Shown one piece after another: positions 55,589 through 64,000 of a stretch of 64,000 bases of DNA. Below the pieces are notes generated by a model, which was not told where the DNA came from, ran no database searches, and saw only the letters and a list, made by a program, of their open reading frames with translations. Origin of the DNA: Flavobacteriaceae bacterium (lineage in GTDB: Bacteria > Bacteroidota > Bacteroidia > Flavobacteriales > Flavobacteriaceae); NCBI GenBank assembly GCA_026709415.1, contig JAPOSZ010000027.1:62001-126000 (forward strand), in the 5' to 3' direction. Position 1 is the first letter of the stretch, and each line of letters starts with the position of its first letter. Position numbers and translations under genes: made by a program.

Positions 55589-55780
55589 CTACCAATTATT
55601 ACTTTCAAAGTTTTTGATATTGTATACTTTTAAAAGATAACTATAGGCACTTGGATTTGCATTTTCCTTTGTTGTTCTAAAAACAGCAATTATTTCATCA
55701 ATTGTATAATACTGTTTCAAAAAGTCAATTTTCATTTTAGCATGTTTCATCAAGTGGATCTTCGAGTAAGGACGTTCCAA
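55589..55780 (-). CDS. Small protein upstream of the broken nucleotidyltransferase
   Basis: A 63-residue frame (TTG start) reading MERPYSKIHLMKHAKMKIDFL and DEIIAVFRTTKENANPSAYSYLLKVY. Its stop overlaps the start of the broken toxin gene, the arrangement expected of an antitoxin. It is shorter than an AbiEi antitoxin and may itself be the remainder of a longer gene. No family is recognised. Confidence 0.45.
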   Translation of the reverse strand: MERPYSKIHLMKHAKMKIDFLKQYYTIDEIIAVFRTTKENANPSAYSYLLKVYNIKNFESNNW

Positions 55781-55804
55781 AAGCCCATGTCATCCTTGGA
55801 ATGA

Positions 55805-56086
55805 TTAAACTTTTGTTGAATTTCCAATGAAGCCAATACACATCAGTATCCCAAAAACCTTCGCAGGATGTGGATTTTGGTTTTTAATTTTTTCTAAACG
55901 TAACAACTCCCTTTTATAGATTTTCCTTTTTTCAACTTTTGATTTTCCATGTTTTTTAACCTTCCATTTTATGTCTTCTAACATTCTATCTTCTGAGTAA
56001 TGCAATCGCTTTTGATTCCCATTGTATGGAAATCCAGTACCTAATCCAAGAGATTGAAACATCCTAAAATTTATCAAACGCATCAC
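55805..56086 (-). CDS. Hypothetical basic protein, 93 residues
   Basis: A lysine-rich frame with LHYSEDRMLEDIKWKVKKHG and RKIYKRELLRLEKIKNQNP in the middle, looking like charged helices, followed by a hydrophobic end VFGILMCIGFIG. No known domain. It sits between the broken and the intact AbiEii-type genes and could be part of the same degraded insertion. Confidence 0.35.
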   Translation of the reverse strand: MMRLINFRMFQSLGLGTGFPYNGNQKRLHYSEDRMLEDIKWKVKKHGKSKVEKRKIYKRELLRLEKIKNQNPHPAKVFGILMCIGFIGNSTKV

Positions 56087-56100
56087 AATTTACAAAAAAC

Positions 56101-56109
56101 GGGGGGGGG
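56101..56109. repeat. Homopolymer of nine G
   Basis: A run of nine G in an otherwise AT-rich stretch, 15 bases upstream of the start of the hypothetical gene at 55805-56086 (minus strand). Such tracts can slip during replication. It is outside any supported coding region. Confidence 0.5.
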
Positions 56110-56321
56110 TAGTAGTGAAGGGGTATGTCAAGTAATAATAAAAAAGGGGATTATATACTAAAGTGGCAAAGACTAAAATGAACTGACCATTAGGATAGTG
56201 GTATTCAATGTTAAAGGTTCAAGCCTAAAAAATATTAAAGAAATACATCATTTGAATCAAGCGATGATTGATTCATAACCAGCTGATTTATCAAAATAAA
56301 GAACGTATTCATGGGATTGGT

Positions 56322-57278
56322 TTAATAATCAATATTTCTTGGTGCTAAAGGATCGACGGAATGATTTGGTGCATCCGCATGAATGGCTGTTTTTAAACGG
56401 TTTAATAATTTTTGATAACTCGATGGCCTTTCTTTTTTCAATAACATGACATGTTGTTGCTTCCATAGGATACTTGGGTAACCTAACCAATCATAACGAT
56501 TTAACCGATTCCCTTGTTTAAAATCCAATAAAAATTGTTTATCCTTTTCAGTCAAAGCGCTTAGTAGCGTATTCAACAGTTGTTCAAACGTTTCTTGATA
56601 TTGTTTTTCTACTAAAGGACTTTCAAATAACCCGGCTATTTCTTTTCGGATGGGATTTCTTCGATGTTCTATTGGAATTAAAAAATGATTAGCTATAGAA
56701 TTGTTGTTACTGAGTATGGCATAAAAAAACCCTTCTTTGATTTTTTCATTAAAGGACGTGTGTTGAAAAATTTGATGCACATCAAATAAATCTCGCACTA
56801 ATTTTCGGGATAAAGCGGCCGAAAATTTACCACCAAAAACTTGTTCTTTAGGACAACATCGCATGTGAATATCTTTCTTGAAAAAAGCTTTGGCTTTGGG
56901 ACTTAATGATAATACTTCTGGCTTTGAAATCGTGCCTCGCATTGAACGATTAGGTTCTATTTTAATGCGAGTCCCCTGTTGTTCGATGATGAGTTTGGAT
57001 GATTTATATTTTTTTTGGATCCTGACATTCGGCATCTCTGTTTGTATTTCTTTGGCTATTTCAGTCAGGGCTTTATTGATTTGGTGGACGCCTTGTCCAA
57101 ATGGTTCGTGTATCGGTAAGTAGGTTAAATCAATATCAATCGATAAACGAGGCATATTGAGGATAAAAAAATTTAATGCCGTACCTCCATGCAATGCAAA
57201 ACATTCTTTTTTCAAAAAAAAAGGCATCATATCTAACAATAATGTTGATTGCTTGATAACTTCTTTTGAAAAGGACAT
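56322..57278 (-). CDS. AbiEii-type nucleotidyltransferase toxin
   Basis: A 318-residue protein of the AbiEii/AbiGii family. HGGTALNFFI (GG at 31-32) and SIDIDLTYLP with D48 and D50 form the nucleotidyltransferase centre; KEQVFGGKFSAALSRKLVRDLFDVHQIF is the family's second block. Such toxins transfer nucleotides, in studied cases to tRNA, and stop growth of infected cells. The gene starts five bases after the end of its antitoxin partner. Confidence 0.88.
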   Translation of the reverse strand: MSFSKEVIKQSTLLLDMMPFFLKKECFALHGGTALNFFILNMPRLSIDIDLTYLPIHEPFGQGVHQINKALTEIAKEIQTEMPNVRIQKKYKSSKLIIEQQGTRIKIEPNRSMRGTISKPEVLSLSPKAKAFFKKDIHMRCCPKEQVFGGKFSAALSRKLVRDLFDVHQIFQHTSFNEKIKEGFFYAILSNNNSIANHFLIPIEHRRNPIRKEIAGLFESPLVEKQYQETFEQLLNTLLSALTEKDKQFLLDFKQGNRLNRYDWLGYPSILWKQQHVMLLKKERPSSYQKLLNRLKTAIHADAPNHSVDPLAPRNIDY

Positions 57279-57283
57279 CGGGA

Positions 57284-58099
57284 TTAATAATCAAACCGTT
57301 CTTGTGGAAAATCGACTTCTTTCACGGAGTGGGGAATTAAGAGTCGATATTTTGGATCATAAACACCGCCTTCGTAAGGACTTGGTGACAACATCCCTTT
57401 TCCTAGTGGGATACGCGATACATCCAAATCATCAAACCAGGCGACTTCATTTTGTTCCGCAAAACTCAAAAAGAGCCTTTTGACTTTATAGGATTGACAC
57501 TGCTCTAATAAAACTTGCATTAAATCCGTATCTATATCGTCTGGAAACACCAGACATTCGATGTTTTGATAGCACTCGGCCAAAGAGATCTTTTGAGGGG
57601 CTTGATGCAAACATTCAAGAGTCGCCCGTTCTACAGAGGAAAACCACATCCCGTTGGATTGATTTTCATGTGATACCAGGCCTAGATCAGGGGGTAGAAA
57701 ATGGGTCCGATGATAGGCCTTATCACAAGGCCAATCCATATGTTGGAACCATGACGGAATAGTGGTATCTAATCGAGAAAAAAGCCATACTTCGGAAAGA
57801 TGAGAATAGATGTAATGGGTTCTTTGGTGAAGGATTAAAGCGGTGAGCCCCCCGACATGAACGGGTTTGTTTTCTTGTTGTTGGATGACTGCAATAGCAC
57901 GGAATAATCCCGGTTTTTGACGACCGACATACCAAGCTCCTCGACCGAATGGAGTGATGGTTTGTTTCTTTTTTTCTTTTTGTAATAACGCATTCGATAG
58001 ACCATGGCGGTTCAAATAAGAAGTGGTAAATAAATTGTCGTTCGGATGATTCTTTAAAAAGGACTGTAATTTCAATTGGAATAGTTTACTAATCAACAA
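57284..58099 (-). CDS. AbiEi-type antitoxin / transcriptional regulator
   Basis: A 271-residue protein with a TTG start. The N-terminus has a winged-helix pattern (LNRHGLSNALLQKEKKKQTI) followed by HVGGLTALILHQRTHY and ERATLECLHQAP, as in AbiEi antitoxins, which repress their own operon and neutralise AbiEii. A TATATTTG sequence immediately upstream resembles a -7 element but would leave almost no leader. Confidence 0.82.
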   Translation of the reverse strand: MLISKLFQLKLQSFLKNHPNDNLFTTSYLNRHGLSNALLQKEKKKQTITPFGRGAWYVGRQKPGLFRAIAVIQQQENKPVHVGGLTALILHQRTHYIYSHLSEVWLFSRLDTTIPSWFQHMDWPCDKAYHRTHFLPPDLGLVSHENQSNGMWFSSVERATLECLHQAPQKISLAECYQNIECLVFPDDIDTDLMQVLLEQCQSYKVKRLFLSFAEQNEVAWFDDLDVSRIPLGKGMLSPSPYEGGVYDPKYRLLIPHSVKEVDFPQERFDY

Positions 58100-58372
58100 A
58101 TATAATATAATTAATGAAATATGAACTTCACAAAAAAAAGTAGGGAGTTGTTTCTCTTGAATCCATGTTAGCCTTTGCCACTTCGGTATATAATTCGCAT
58201 AAATTGACTGATCTTCTTGATTTTCATTCGATCTACGAAAATTTTATGTAATATAGTATATAGTAGTTCCCCTATTTATTAATCTTTTTAGATAATTTCA
58301 AACACGTTTCTCAAAGAATCAACCAATTAATTTCAGTCTAATACAAAAAAGATTTATTTAGGCTTAACAGGT

Positions 58373-58993
58373 TTAATAGGACAATTCATTTTTTTTTTTC
58401 AGCCCTCTTTCTTTAACGAATTTTGAAACAGTTAGTCTATGCACATTTAAAATTCTAGATATAGCACTATATGAAACTCTTTTATCTAGTAGTTCTTTAA
58501 TTTGTTTCTCCTTTCCTGTTAATTTGGTTTTTGATGATTTACTACCTTTAGGTCTCCCAAGAATAACCCCTTCTGCTTTTTTCCGAGCTAATGCTTCTTT
58601 TGTTCTTTGTGAAATGAGATTTCTTTCGATTTCAGCTGAAAGTCCAAATGCAAATGCTAAAACTTTTGAATTGATGTCATTTCCTAATCGATAATTGTCT
58701 TTGATTGTCCATAACTGAACTTCATTTTTCATACACTGGTTAAGTACACCCATAATCATCAAAAGATTTCTTCCTAATCGAGAGAGTTCAGTGCAAACCA
58801 ATATATCATCTTTTTTCAGTCTTTTAAGAAGTCTACCAAGTTTACGATCTTCTATGTTTTTCGCTCCTGAAATAGTCTCTTTTATCCATCTGTCTACAAC
58901 TAAAGTTTCTTCTTGGCAAAACCTATTAATTTCAAATCTTTGATTTTCAACAGTTTGTTTATCTGTGCTCACTCTTATGTAACCATAAACCAT
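58373..58993 (-). CDS. Serine recombinase (resolvase/invertase)
   Basis: A 206-residue small serine recombinase. The nucleophile S9 lies in YIRVSTDKQ, followed by LSRLGRNLLMIMGVL and AEIERNLISQRTKEALARKK; the C-terminus GRPKGSKSSKTKLTGKEKQ leads into a helix-turn-helix. The size and order match Hin/Pin invertases and transposon resolvases. It lies about 370 bases from a palindromic junction inside a scrambled restriction gene, which may be its target site. Confidence 0.9.
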   Translation of the reverse strand: MVYGYIRVSTDKQTVENQRFEINRFCQEETLVVDRWIKETISGAKNIEDRKLGRLLKRLKKDDILVCTELSRLGRNLLMIMGVLNQCMKNEVQLWTIKDNYRLGNDINSKVLAFAFGLSAEIERNLISQRTKEALARKKAEGVILGRPKGSKSSKTKLTGKEKQIKELLDKRVSYSAISRILNVHRLTVSKFVKERGLKKKNELSY

Positions 58994-59157
58994 TTTATTA
59001 CTTTTTTGTTATTTCAAGATATGTAAAATTAGATTCTACAAAAGTCATCTCCTATTTGGATTGAAATTACTAAGTAGATTTCGCATAATTTTTCAAAGAC
59101 ATCGTTGTTGTTCAATTATAGAAACTAGAATAGTCTTAAACTGACGCTTTTAATTGA
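58994..59157. other. Intergenic region next to the recombinase
   Basis: AT-rich DNA between the recombinase start and the inverted methyltransferase fragment. No gene or clear recombination-site repeat was found. Confidence 0.3.
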
Positions 59158-59376
59158 CCTATTTTACGCGGCAAAGACATCAGAAAGTATGGCTACAAGT
59201 TTGCTGATAAATACCTAATTAATACTCATAATGGAGTCAAGTCTTTAGGGATTAACCCTATAGATATAACGGATTATCCAATTGTAAAAGAACATTTAGA
59301 TCAGTATTTTGATGCTTTAGTTAAAAGACAAGATCAAGGATTCACTCCATATAACTTGAGGAATTGTTCATATATG
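59158..59376 (+). pseudogene. Inverted C-terminal fragment of a type IIG methyltransferase (TaqI_C domain)
   Basis: The plus strand encodes PILRGKDIRKYGYKFADKY, LINTHNGVKSLGIN and PIVKEHLDQYF...GFTPYNLRNCSYM, the conserved start of the TaqI/Eco57I specificity domain. There is a stop just upstream and no start codon. The family-like sequence ends inside a palindrome, beyond which the same DNA on the other strand encodes the N-terminal part of such an enzyme. It is therefore a displaced, inverted piece, not an independent gene. Confidence 0.75.
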
Positions 59377-60364
59377 GACAATTTAAAGTTGCAAAAAACA
59401 AGTTCTGAAGAATCGCCTTGTAATAAATACTTTCATAATCCTCTTTTCTGACTAAAATACTTTCCAACTCAGGTTCATATTCATTTAAAACAGAATTTTT
59501 TAATTCATTAATGTCAAATAATTCATCTGGAACAAGTCCTTTTTGTTTGATGAACCAAACGAATAATAAACGCGTTAGTAGTCGAATAAGATTAACTGAT
59601 TTGTGCTCTTTGATTAAATCTTCTAATTGAACACCTTTTTCGATAGCATCAATAGATTCAGGCTCATTAGGAAAGGTTACGTGTTTTAATGCCCAGAAAT
59701 ACCAATGAGATAATTCCGTATAAAATGATTTATTGAGTACTTGAATATTAAATTCCTTACCCCAATATTCATTGAGTTGTTTAAGTGTAGTAACGTTTTT
59801 ACCATGAATACTAAGTCTATTGAGAATATCTATGTGACCCCGATGTGGGTTTTCGATGTTGATATCTTTTAAAAGTGTAATCTTTCCTATTTTTTCTCCC
59901 TCACGCCAACTCTGTTTATATTCTGATCGTGACGCATGTGAAAAAGTGATAAATGAGTTTTTGTTATCACTATAATTAAAGACAACGACTACAGGACGGC
60001 TATTAAACTCACGATTTAATGATCGAGTTAACTCTGATAGTTGTGTTCTATTTGGTAAGAGTTGATATTGCCTTTGCTTTAATCGAATCGCAAAAACAAC
60101 CAACGCATCATAATTATTTTGGTCAATCTTACTTTTTTCAACTTCAAGATAATTATCACTGAATACATCGTCTAAGACGAAACCAACCAAATGTATCTCT
60201 TCAATCAAATGGAAGGCCTCATTATCTTTCCATGTATTTTTTAAAATTTCTCTTTTATCCATTGGATCAGAGTCCGTCAAAGAACGAATCCGAATATCCA
60301 GATTCTCAAAGAAGATTATTGTAGCGTCAGCTAACGATTGATCATTAAAATAAGTAAGGTCCAT
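59342..60364 (-). pseudogene. N-terminal part of a type IIG (Eco57I-like) restriction-modification protein
   Basis: A 340-residue frame. It contains VFNYSDNKNSFITFSHAS, ELSHWYFWALKHV, RLLTRLLFVWFIKQKGLVPDE and YYKAILQNLFFATLN, the region that precedes the methylase core in these large enzymes. After ATLN the family sequence stops and a short unrelated tail ends at 59342. The AdoMet site and NPPY motif, about 700 residues further on, are absent. The start is one base after the helicase stop, so it was the second gene of a helicase-methylase operon. Confidence 0.78.
59364..59381. repeat. Near-perfect 18-base palindrome at the gene junction
   Basis: TTGTTCATATATGGACAA differs from its reverse complement at two positions. 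It lies exactly where the plus-strand specificity fragment and the minus-strand methyltransferase fragment meet. This symmetry and position fit a crossover site of the nearby serine recombinase. I did not find a second copy in the window. Confidence 0.5.
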
Positions 60365-60365
60365 A

Positions 60366-63300
60366 TTAGAGTGAAATTACCATCCAAGTGATCAGTTCAA
60401 CATACCTAGAATCATATTTCTTCTTTGCTTTTTCAGAGTTAACGATGCTCTCAAAACTTTTCTTACTCCCATTTCTCATGGCATCGAATATAGCTTTCGC
60501 TTCACCCTTCATTTTCTGATTCAAATATGATTTCAATAATTGGCTCAACCTTTTAATCTCATGAGTATCCATGTTATCAATTTTTTCAGACACATTCCTT
60601 TGGAATTGATCGTGATGTTTTAAAACATTCAAAATTTCCGTTCGATTTTGATAAACTAATTCACCTTCATTGTTGAGAAATATTAAGTCATGTTCTAATT
60701 TCCTTGTATGATTCCAATCTCTACCTCTATAGCCAAGTAAAACAACAATTCCACTTTCTTTACAAATTGAAGAATCTCCTATAAAACCTGAGTATATTCC
60801 CTTTGGAATTTCTTCATAAAATGACCTTTCTCTACTCAACTCTTTTGCCAAATCTTGCCTGAATAATTCCAAGGAAAGCTTTTCCATCCCAAATGCTTGT
60901 ATGGAATCTAAATCTTCTACACTCAATTCCATAAACTTCAACATTTTTTCTCTCTGCTTTCGTTCCAATTCGTTACTCCTAGTAATTTCTGAAAGTCTTT
61001 CTGAAAACTCATCAATAATTTCCGATTCAACCAGCCTCATGAGAGCCATTCGATCTTCAATTCGGTTCTGTAAGTTCAGATATTTATTGATGTTTTCTGT
61101 AGGCCAAAAGTTAACTACTGACACGGTTTTGTTCGGTGATTCTAATCTATCAATTCTACCGACTCTCTGGATAACTCTTACTGGATTCCAATGGATATCA
61201 TAATTAATGACCATATCAGCATCTTGTAAATTTTGCCCCTCGCTTAACGAATCGGTTGAAATGAGAATATCTATGGGAGCTTCAAGTAACTTGTATGTTT
61301 CAGGATTTCGATGCTTTAGTTGATTTTTCCAATCATTAAAGTCTTTATAATTGAACTGCCATTCATAACCTTTAAATAAATTAGTATACGGAGCAAATCG
61401 CTCTAAAATTCTTTCACATTTTTTTAACTCGTAATCTGAATCCCATGCAAATGATTCTGAACCAGAAACCATAGCAAAATTGATGATTCCCCTCTCCTTG
61501 AATTGATTATACAAGTATTTTGCGGTATCCACATATGTTGTAAAAATGAGAACTTTTTTATTCGAATTGTTTTGTCCCGATTCTTGCTTTGATTTAATTT
61601 CTTGTAACAGTCTTTCTAGTTTTTTATCAACTGAGTGACTTTTATTTGAACTCTTTACTTCAGATTCAATGAGAGTGTTGAACCATTTAAGGTTTTCATA
61701 TAATCTGTCCAACAATTGAATATCCTCTGATAAAGCACGATGAAATACTTCTAAATTTCCTGCTTTTTCAATATCCAGTAGTTTGTGTTTATTAAAACCT
61801 TTTGATAATATTTCTTCAAAGTCTTGAGATAAAAATTCATCATCTTCGAAGATTTCTTCATCGTAGTTATCCCCAATATCTCTCCTATCGAGAGATTCAC
61901 CATTCAACAATAAATTGCTTTGATGAAACAAATCGGTATGTCTCAATCGAATCTTTGATATGGTTTTATAAAAAGCATACCAAGATGATTCTAATCTTTT
62001 GACCATCAGTATATACATCATTTTGACTAAGAACCAATCTCTCCATCGTTCATCATCAAAACCGCCAAATTGAGTATCACTATCATAAGGTTTAGCATAA
62101 ATGGATAATTGATACACAACTAATTTCTTTGGAAATGAGTTGAATAAATCTTCAAATGAAACAAAATCACCGATTCTTTCAGGAGTTATATAGAGGTTTT
62201 TTGGAGGATTTTTTTTAGGAAAAATCAAACTTGATTCTTGGCCTTCAATCATTTTTCGAGTTCTAGCAACAACCAATTGATCCGTTAATTCAAAGAACTG
62301 ATTGTTAAGTCGCTCCATTAAGTCATCAATCTTAGGATTTTTTTCGCTTTTCCAAGAAGTAAAAACAGATTCAGCCCTTTTAAATAAACCATCAATACTA
62401 CTGATTCCAATAGATTCTTCAAAACCATTGTTTTGGCCTTTTACCAATAGTTTAAATTGATTTCCAACATCTGTGAGTGTGTTGTTGATTGGGGTTGCCG
62501 ATAATAGTAAAACTTTGACATCTTCATTTTTACTCAAAATTTCTCGAACTAAAAATTGGTATCTATTGGTTTTATGATTTCTAAGATTATGGCTTTCATC
62601 TATTACAAATAATTTTGGTTTATCATTTCTAAAAAACTTATCTCTTCTATCATCATATGAATTCATTCTGCGCTCACTTAAATCGGTATGGAAGCGAATC
62701 TGAAAATCAAACTCATCTCTTTCAAAACGGGATTCTTGCCTCAGATGATATCTTTTCCAATTATATTCAATTCTTTTTGGACAAATTAAAATCACCTCCC
62801 TACCTTGTAACTGATAAAACTTCATTACTGCTAATGCCGTCCATGTCTTCCCTAACCCTACGGCATCCGCTAGAATAGCTCCATTATATTTATTGAGCAT
62901 TCTTATCAAACTTATGGCTCCTTTTTGTTGAAAATCAAATAATGCATTATAAATTGTTGTATTCTCTAACCTTCCAACACTTCTTTGGTATTCAGGGGAA
63001 TCTTGATCAATTAATTCAGAACCATATAATTCAAATAGAATCTTATAGTATACATCTTTTGGCGAATATTCTTTAAATATTTTTTGAATTTGCTCAATTA
63101 AGTACTTCTTAAAATCTGTTCTTTTGCCATCTGAAAGCTTTTTCTTTGTATAAGCTTTTTCACTATTCCACAACTCATTAAACCATTTGATTTGATCTCG
63201 ATATTCATAAGAGTTTCCGGTAGCCGCTAGATTCAATTCAACGTTATTAGTTCGCTTAAGTCCTACCCCAGACTCAGTCAAATTTGAGCTTCCAGAGATG

Positions 63301-63686
63301 TAATATTTGTTTCGGTGATTTCCATCTTTCGGAGAAAATAAATAACATTTTGCGTGACAAAAATTAGGTTCTAAAGTTTTTGCTAATAGTTTATCTTGTT
63401 TTAAAAATTCAACAGCCTCTCTAGATAATTTGACAAGCTCAAATGCCGAGTCTGCAGTAACATTCTCATTGAGAAGATTAATTGCTCTAATCTCTTTTTG
63501 TTCTACATTGGCAATATTTCCTAATATTAATCGGAATCGATTTATTTTTTTATTGATCTCCTTTGATAAGAAACTAAGTGCTCCAATAGTAAAGTAACCA
63601 GTGACTATATCTAATTTTCCTTCTTCAGTGTTTTCCTTAATCCATTGATAAACTGATTTTTCTTTAGAATTATTGTCTAATAGCAT
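60366..63686 (-). CDS. SNF2-type helicase with N-terminal phospholipase D-like nuclease domain
   Basis: A 1106-residue protein. Residues 1-200 form a PLD-like domain with H111-x-K113 (HAKCYLF) and SGSSNLTESG. The helicase part has Walker A VGLGKTWTALAV near 275-285, the DESH box VIDESHNLRN near 363, LLLSATPINNT, and the C-terminal half STDSLSEGQNLQD and RVIQRVGRIDRLE. The layout is that of restriction-linked translocases that pair a PLD nuclease with an Eco57I-like methylase. Its partner gene, one base downstream, is truncated, so the system is probably not working in this arrangement. The helicase itself appears intact. Confidence 0.85.
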   Translation of the reverse strand: MLLDNNSKEKSVYQWIKENTEEGKLDIVTGYFTIGALSFLSKEINKKINRFRLILGNIANVEQKEIRAINLLNENVTADSAFELVKLSREAVEFLKQDKLLAKTLEPNFCHAKCYLFSPKDGNHRNKYYISGSSNLTESGVGLKRTNNVELNLAATGNSYEYRDQIKWFNELWNSEKAYTKKKLSDGKRTDFKKYLIEQIQKIFKEYSPKDVYYKILFELYGSELIDQDSPEYQRSVGRLENTTIYNALFDFQQKGAISLIRMLNKYNGAILADAVGLGKTWTALAVMKFYQLQGREVILICPKRIEYNWKRYHLRQESRFERDEFDFQIRFHTDLSERRMNSYDDRRDKFFRNDKPKLFVIDESHNLRNHKTNRYQFLVREILSKNEDVKVLLLSATPINNTLTDVGNQFKLLVKGQNNGFEESIGISSIDGLFKRAESVFTSWKSEKNPKIDDLMERLNNQFFELTDQLVVARTRKMIEGQESSLIFPKKNPPKNLYITPERIGDFVSFEDLFNSFPKKLVVYQLSIYAKPYDSDTQFGGFDDERWRDWFLVKMMYILMVKRLESSWYAFYKTISKIRLRHTDLFHQSNLLLNGESLDRRDIGDNYDEEIFEDDEFLSQDFEEILSKGFNKHKLLDIEKAGNLEVFHRALSEDIQLLDRLYENLKWFNTLIESEVKSSNKSHSVDKKLERLLQEIKSKQESGQNNSNKKVLIFTTYVDTAKYLYNQFKERGIINFAMVSGSESFAWDSDYELKKCERILERFAPYTNLFKGYEWQFNYKDFNDWKNQLKHRNPETYKLLEAPIDILISTDSLSEGQNLQDADMVINYDIHWNPVRVIQRVGRIDRLESPNKTVSVVNFWPTENINKYLNLQNRIEDRMALMRLVESEIIDEFSERLSEITRSNELERKQREKMLKFMELSVEDLDSIQAFGMEKLSLELFRQDLAKELSRERSFYEEIPKGIYSGFIGDSSICKESGIVVLLGYRGRDWNHTRKLEHDLIFLNNEGELVYQNRTEILNVLKHHDQFQRNVSEKIDNMDTHEIKRLSQLLKSYLNQKMKGEAKAIFDAMRNGSKKSFESIVNSEKAKKKYDSRYVELITWMVISL

Positions 63687-64000
63687 TTGACCTATTGTTT
63701 ACCATTTTCATATGTTTCTTTGGCTCTGACTACAGATTCATAGATTGTGAGATCTTTGAATAGAGCGAAATTAAAAAAATGGGATGCTATGAGGAAACTA
63801 TTTTTTCCTTTTCAGTGAGCTTATCAACTGATTCAATGTTGCTTTCCTCCAAAAAGTCACGATATTTCTCCGATTTTGGCCTCTTGGGCTCATGATTCTA
63901 TCATGTTTGAGCCCAAAGAGTTTCCAATGCTTCTTTTTCCCTTGGTATCTCTTTTGAGGCTTGCATGGGAGCCATCATACTTGGTAATCTTTTCAGATAG
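63687..64000. other. Region upstream of the helicase, possible gene remnant
   Basis: No intact gene. On the minus strand a frame reading APMQASKEIPREKEALETLW is closed by two stops, then continues as NHEPKRPKSEKYRDFLEES; this looks like a broken coding sequence. The stops fall inside a double palindrome described separately. The helicase promoter should also be here. Confidence 0.3.
63884..63916. repeat. Nested inverted repeat
   Basis: Outer arms TTGGGCTCA / TGAGCCCAA (nine pairs) enclose an inner palindrome CATGAT-TCT-ATCATG. A GC-rich double hairpin of this kind stands out in AT-rich DNA. It may be a terminator, a protein site or a small repeat element. There is no T-run after it. Confidence 0.5.

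Noticed and set aside
1-64000. Search for CRISPR-like regularly spaced repeats.
   Set aside because: No array of direct repeats with spacers was seen, and no cas-like gene.

Overview
This 64 kb window is low-GC DNA from a member of the Bacteroidota. The evidence is a one-protein hybrid two-component sensor (propeller, histidine kinase, receiver, AraC) typical of that phylum, the linkage rpsU-xerC-hpf, a promoter in front of rpsU that fits the Bacteroidota -33/-7 pattern (TTG, 19 bases, TAGTTTTG), lipoprotein signals, general absence of Shine-Dalgarno sequences, and a compact trpE-G-D-C-F-B-A operon. I cannot name the genus.

Layout. 1-5.1 kb: a broken AAA ATPase gene, a FucP-like sugar transporter, an exported sulfatase, and a decayed second copy of the same ATPase. 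5.4-13.0 kb: a five-gene, same-strand locus encoding an AAA_13 (RloC/PrrC-like) ATPase, a protein with two GHKL ATPase domains (MORC-like in front, histidine kinase behind), a receiver protein, an HNH nuclease and an N6-adenine DNA methyltransferase. A convergent DUF262/DUF1524 (GmrSD-like) gene faces it at 13.2-15.0 kb. 15.3-24.2 kb: the hybrid sensor, kduI, an orphan DNA methyltransferase lying between kduI and kduD, kduD, and a type II methyltransferase/nuclease pair. 24.5-31.0 kb: YhaO/YhaN (SbcD/SbcC-like) and a DUF4143 ATPase. 31.2-37.6 kb: an FMN hydroxy-acid dehydrogenase, uxuA, xylB, xylA and a lipoprotein formylglycine-generating enzyme. 37.7-46.2 kb: two Fic proteins around the rpsU-xerC-hpf operon, an acyl-CoA dehydrogenase, an AGCS symporter, a PspC-domain protein and a rhodanese. 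46.5-54.7 kb: the apparently intact member of the AAA ATPase family and the full tryptophan operon. 54.9-64 kb: a mobile/defence region with a broken AbiEii-like gene, an intact AbiEi/AbiEii pair, a serine recombinase, and a PLD-SNF2 helicase joined to a truncated type IIG methyltransferase whose C-terminal piece lies inverted at a palindromic junction.

How the genes fit together. The catabolic genes describe breakdown of a sulfated, uronate- and xylose-containing polysaccharide: the sulfatase removes sulfate after activation by the formylglycine-generating enzyme, KduI/KduD handle unsaturated uronate products, UxuA handles mannonate, XylA/XylB handle xylose, and the hybrid sensor probably switches such a programme on. 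No SusC/SusD genes or polysaccharide lyases are present here. DNA-modification and anti-phage genes are interleaved with these metabolic genes rather than confined to one island.

The most unusual locus is the 5.4-13.0 kb operon, which looks like a restriction-modification or abortive defence system with a built-in histidine kinase/receiver pair. Second is the 58.4-63.7 kb locus, where a serine recombinase sits beside a scrambled type IIG restriction gene.
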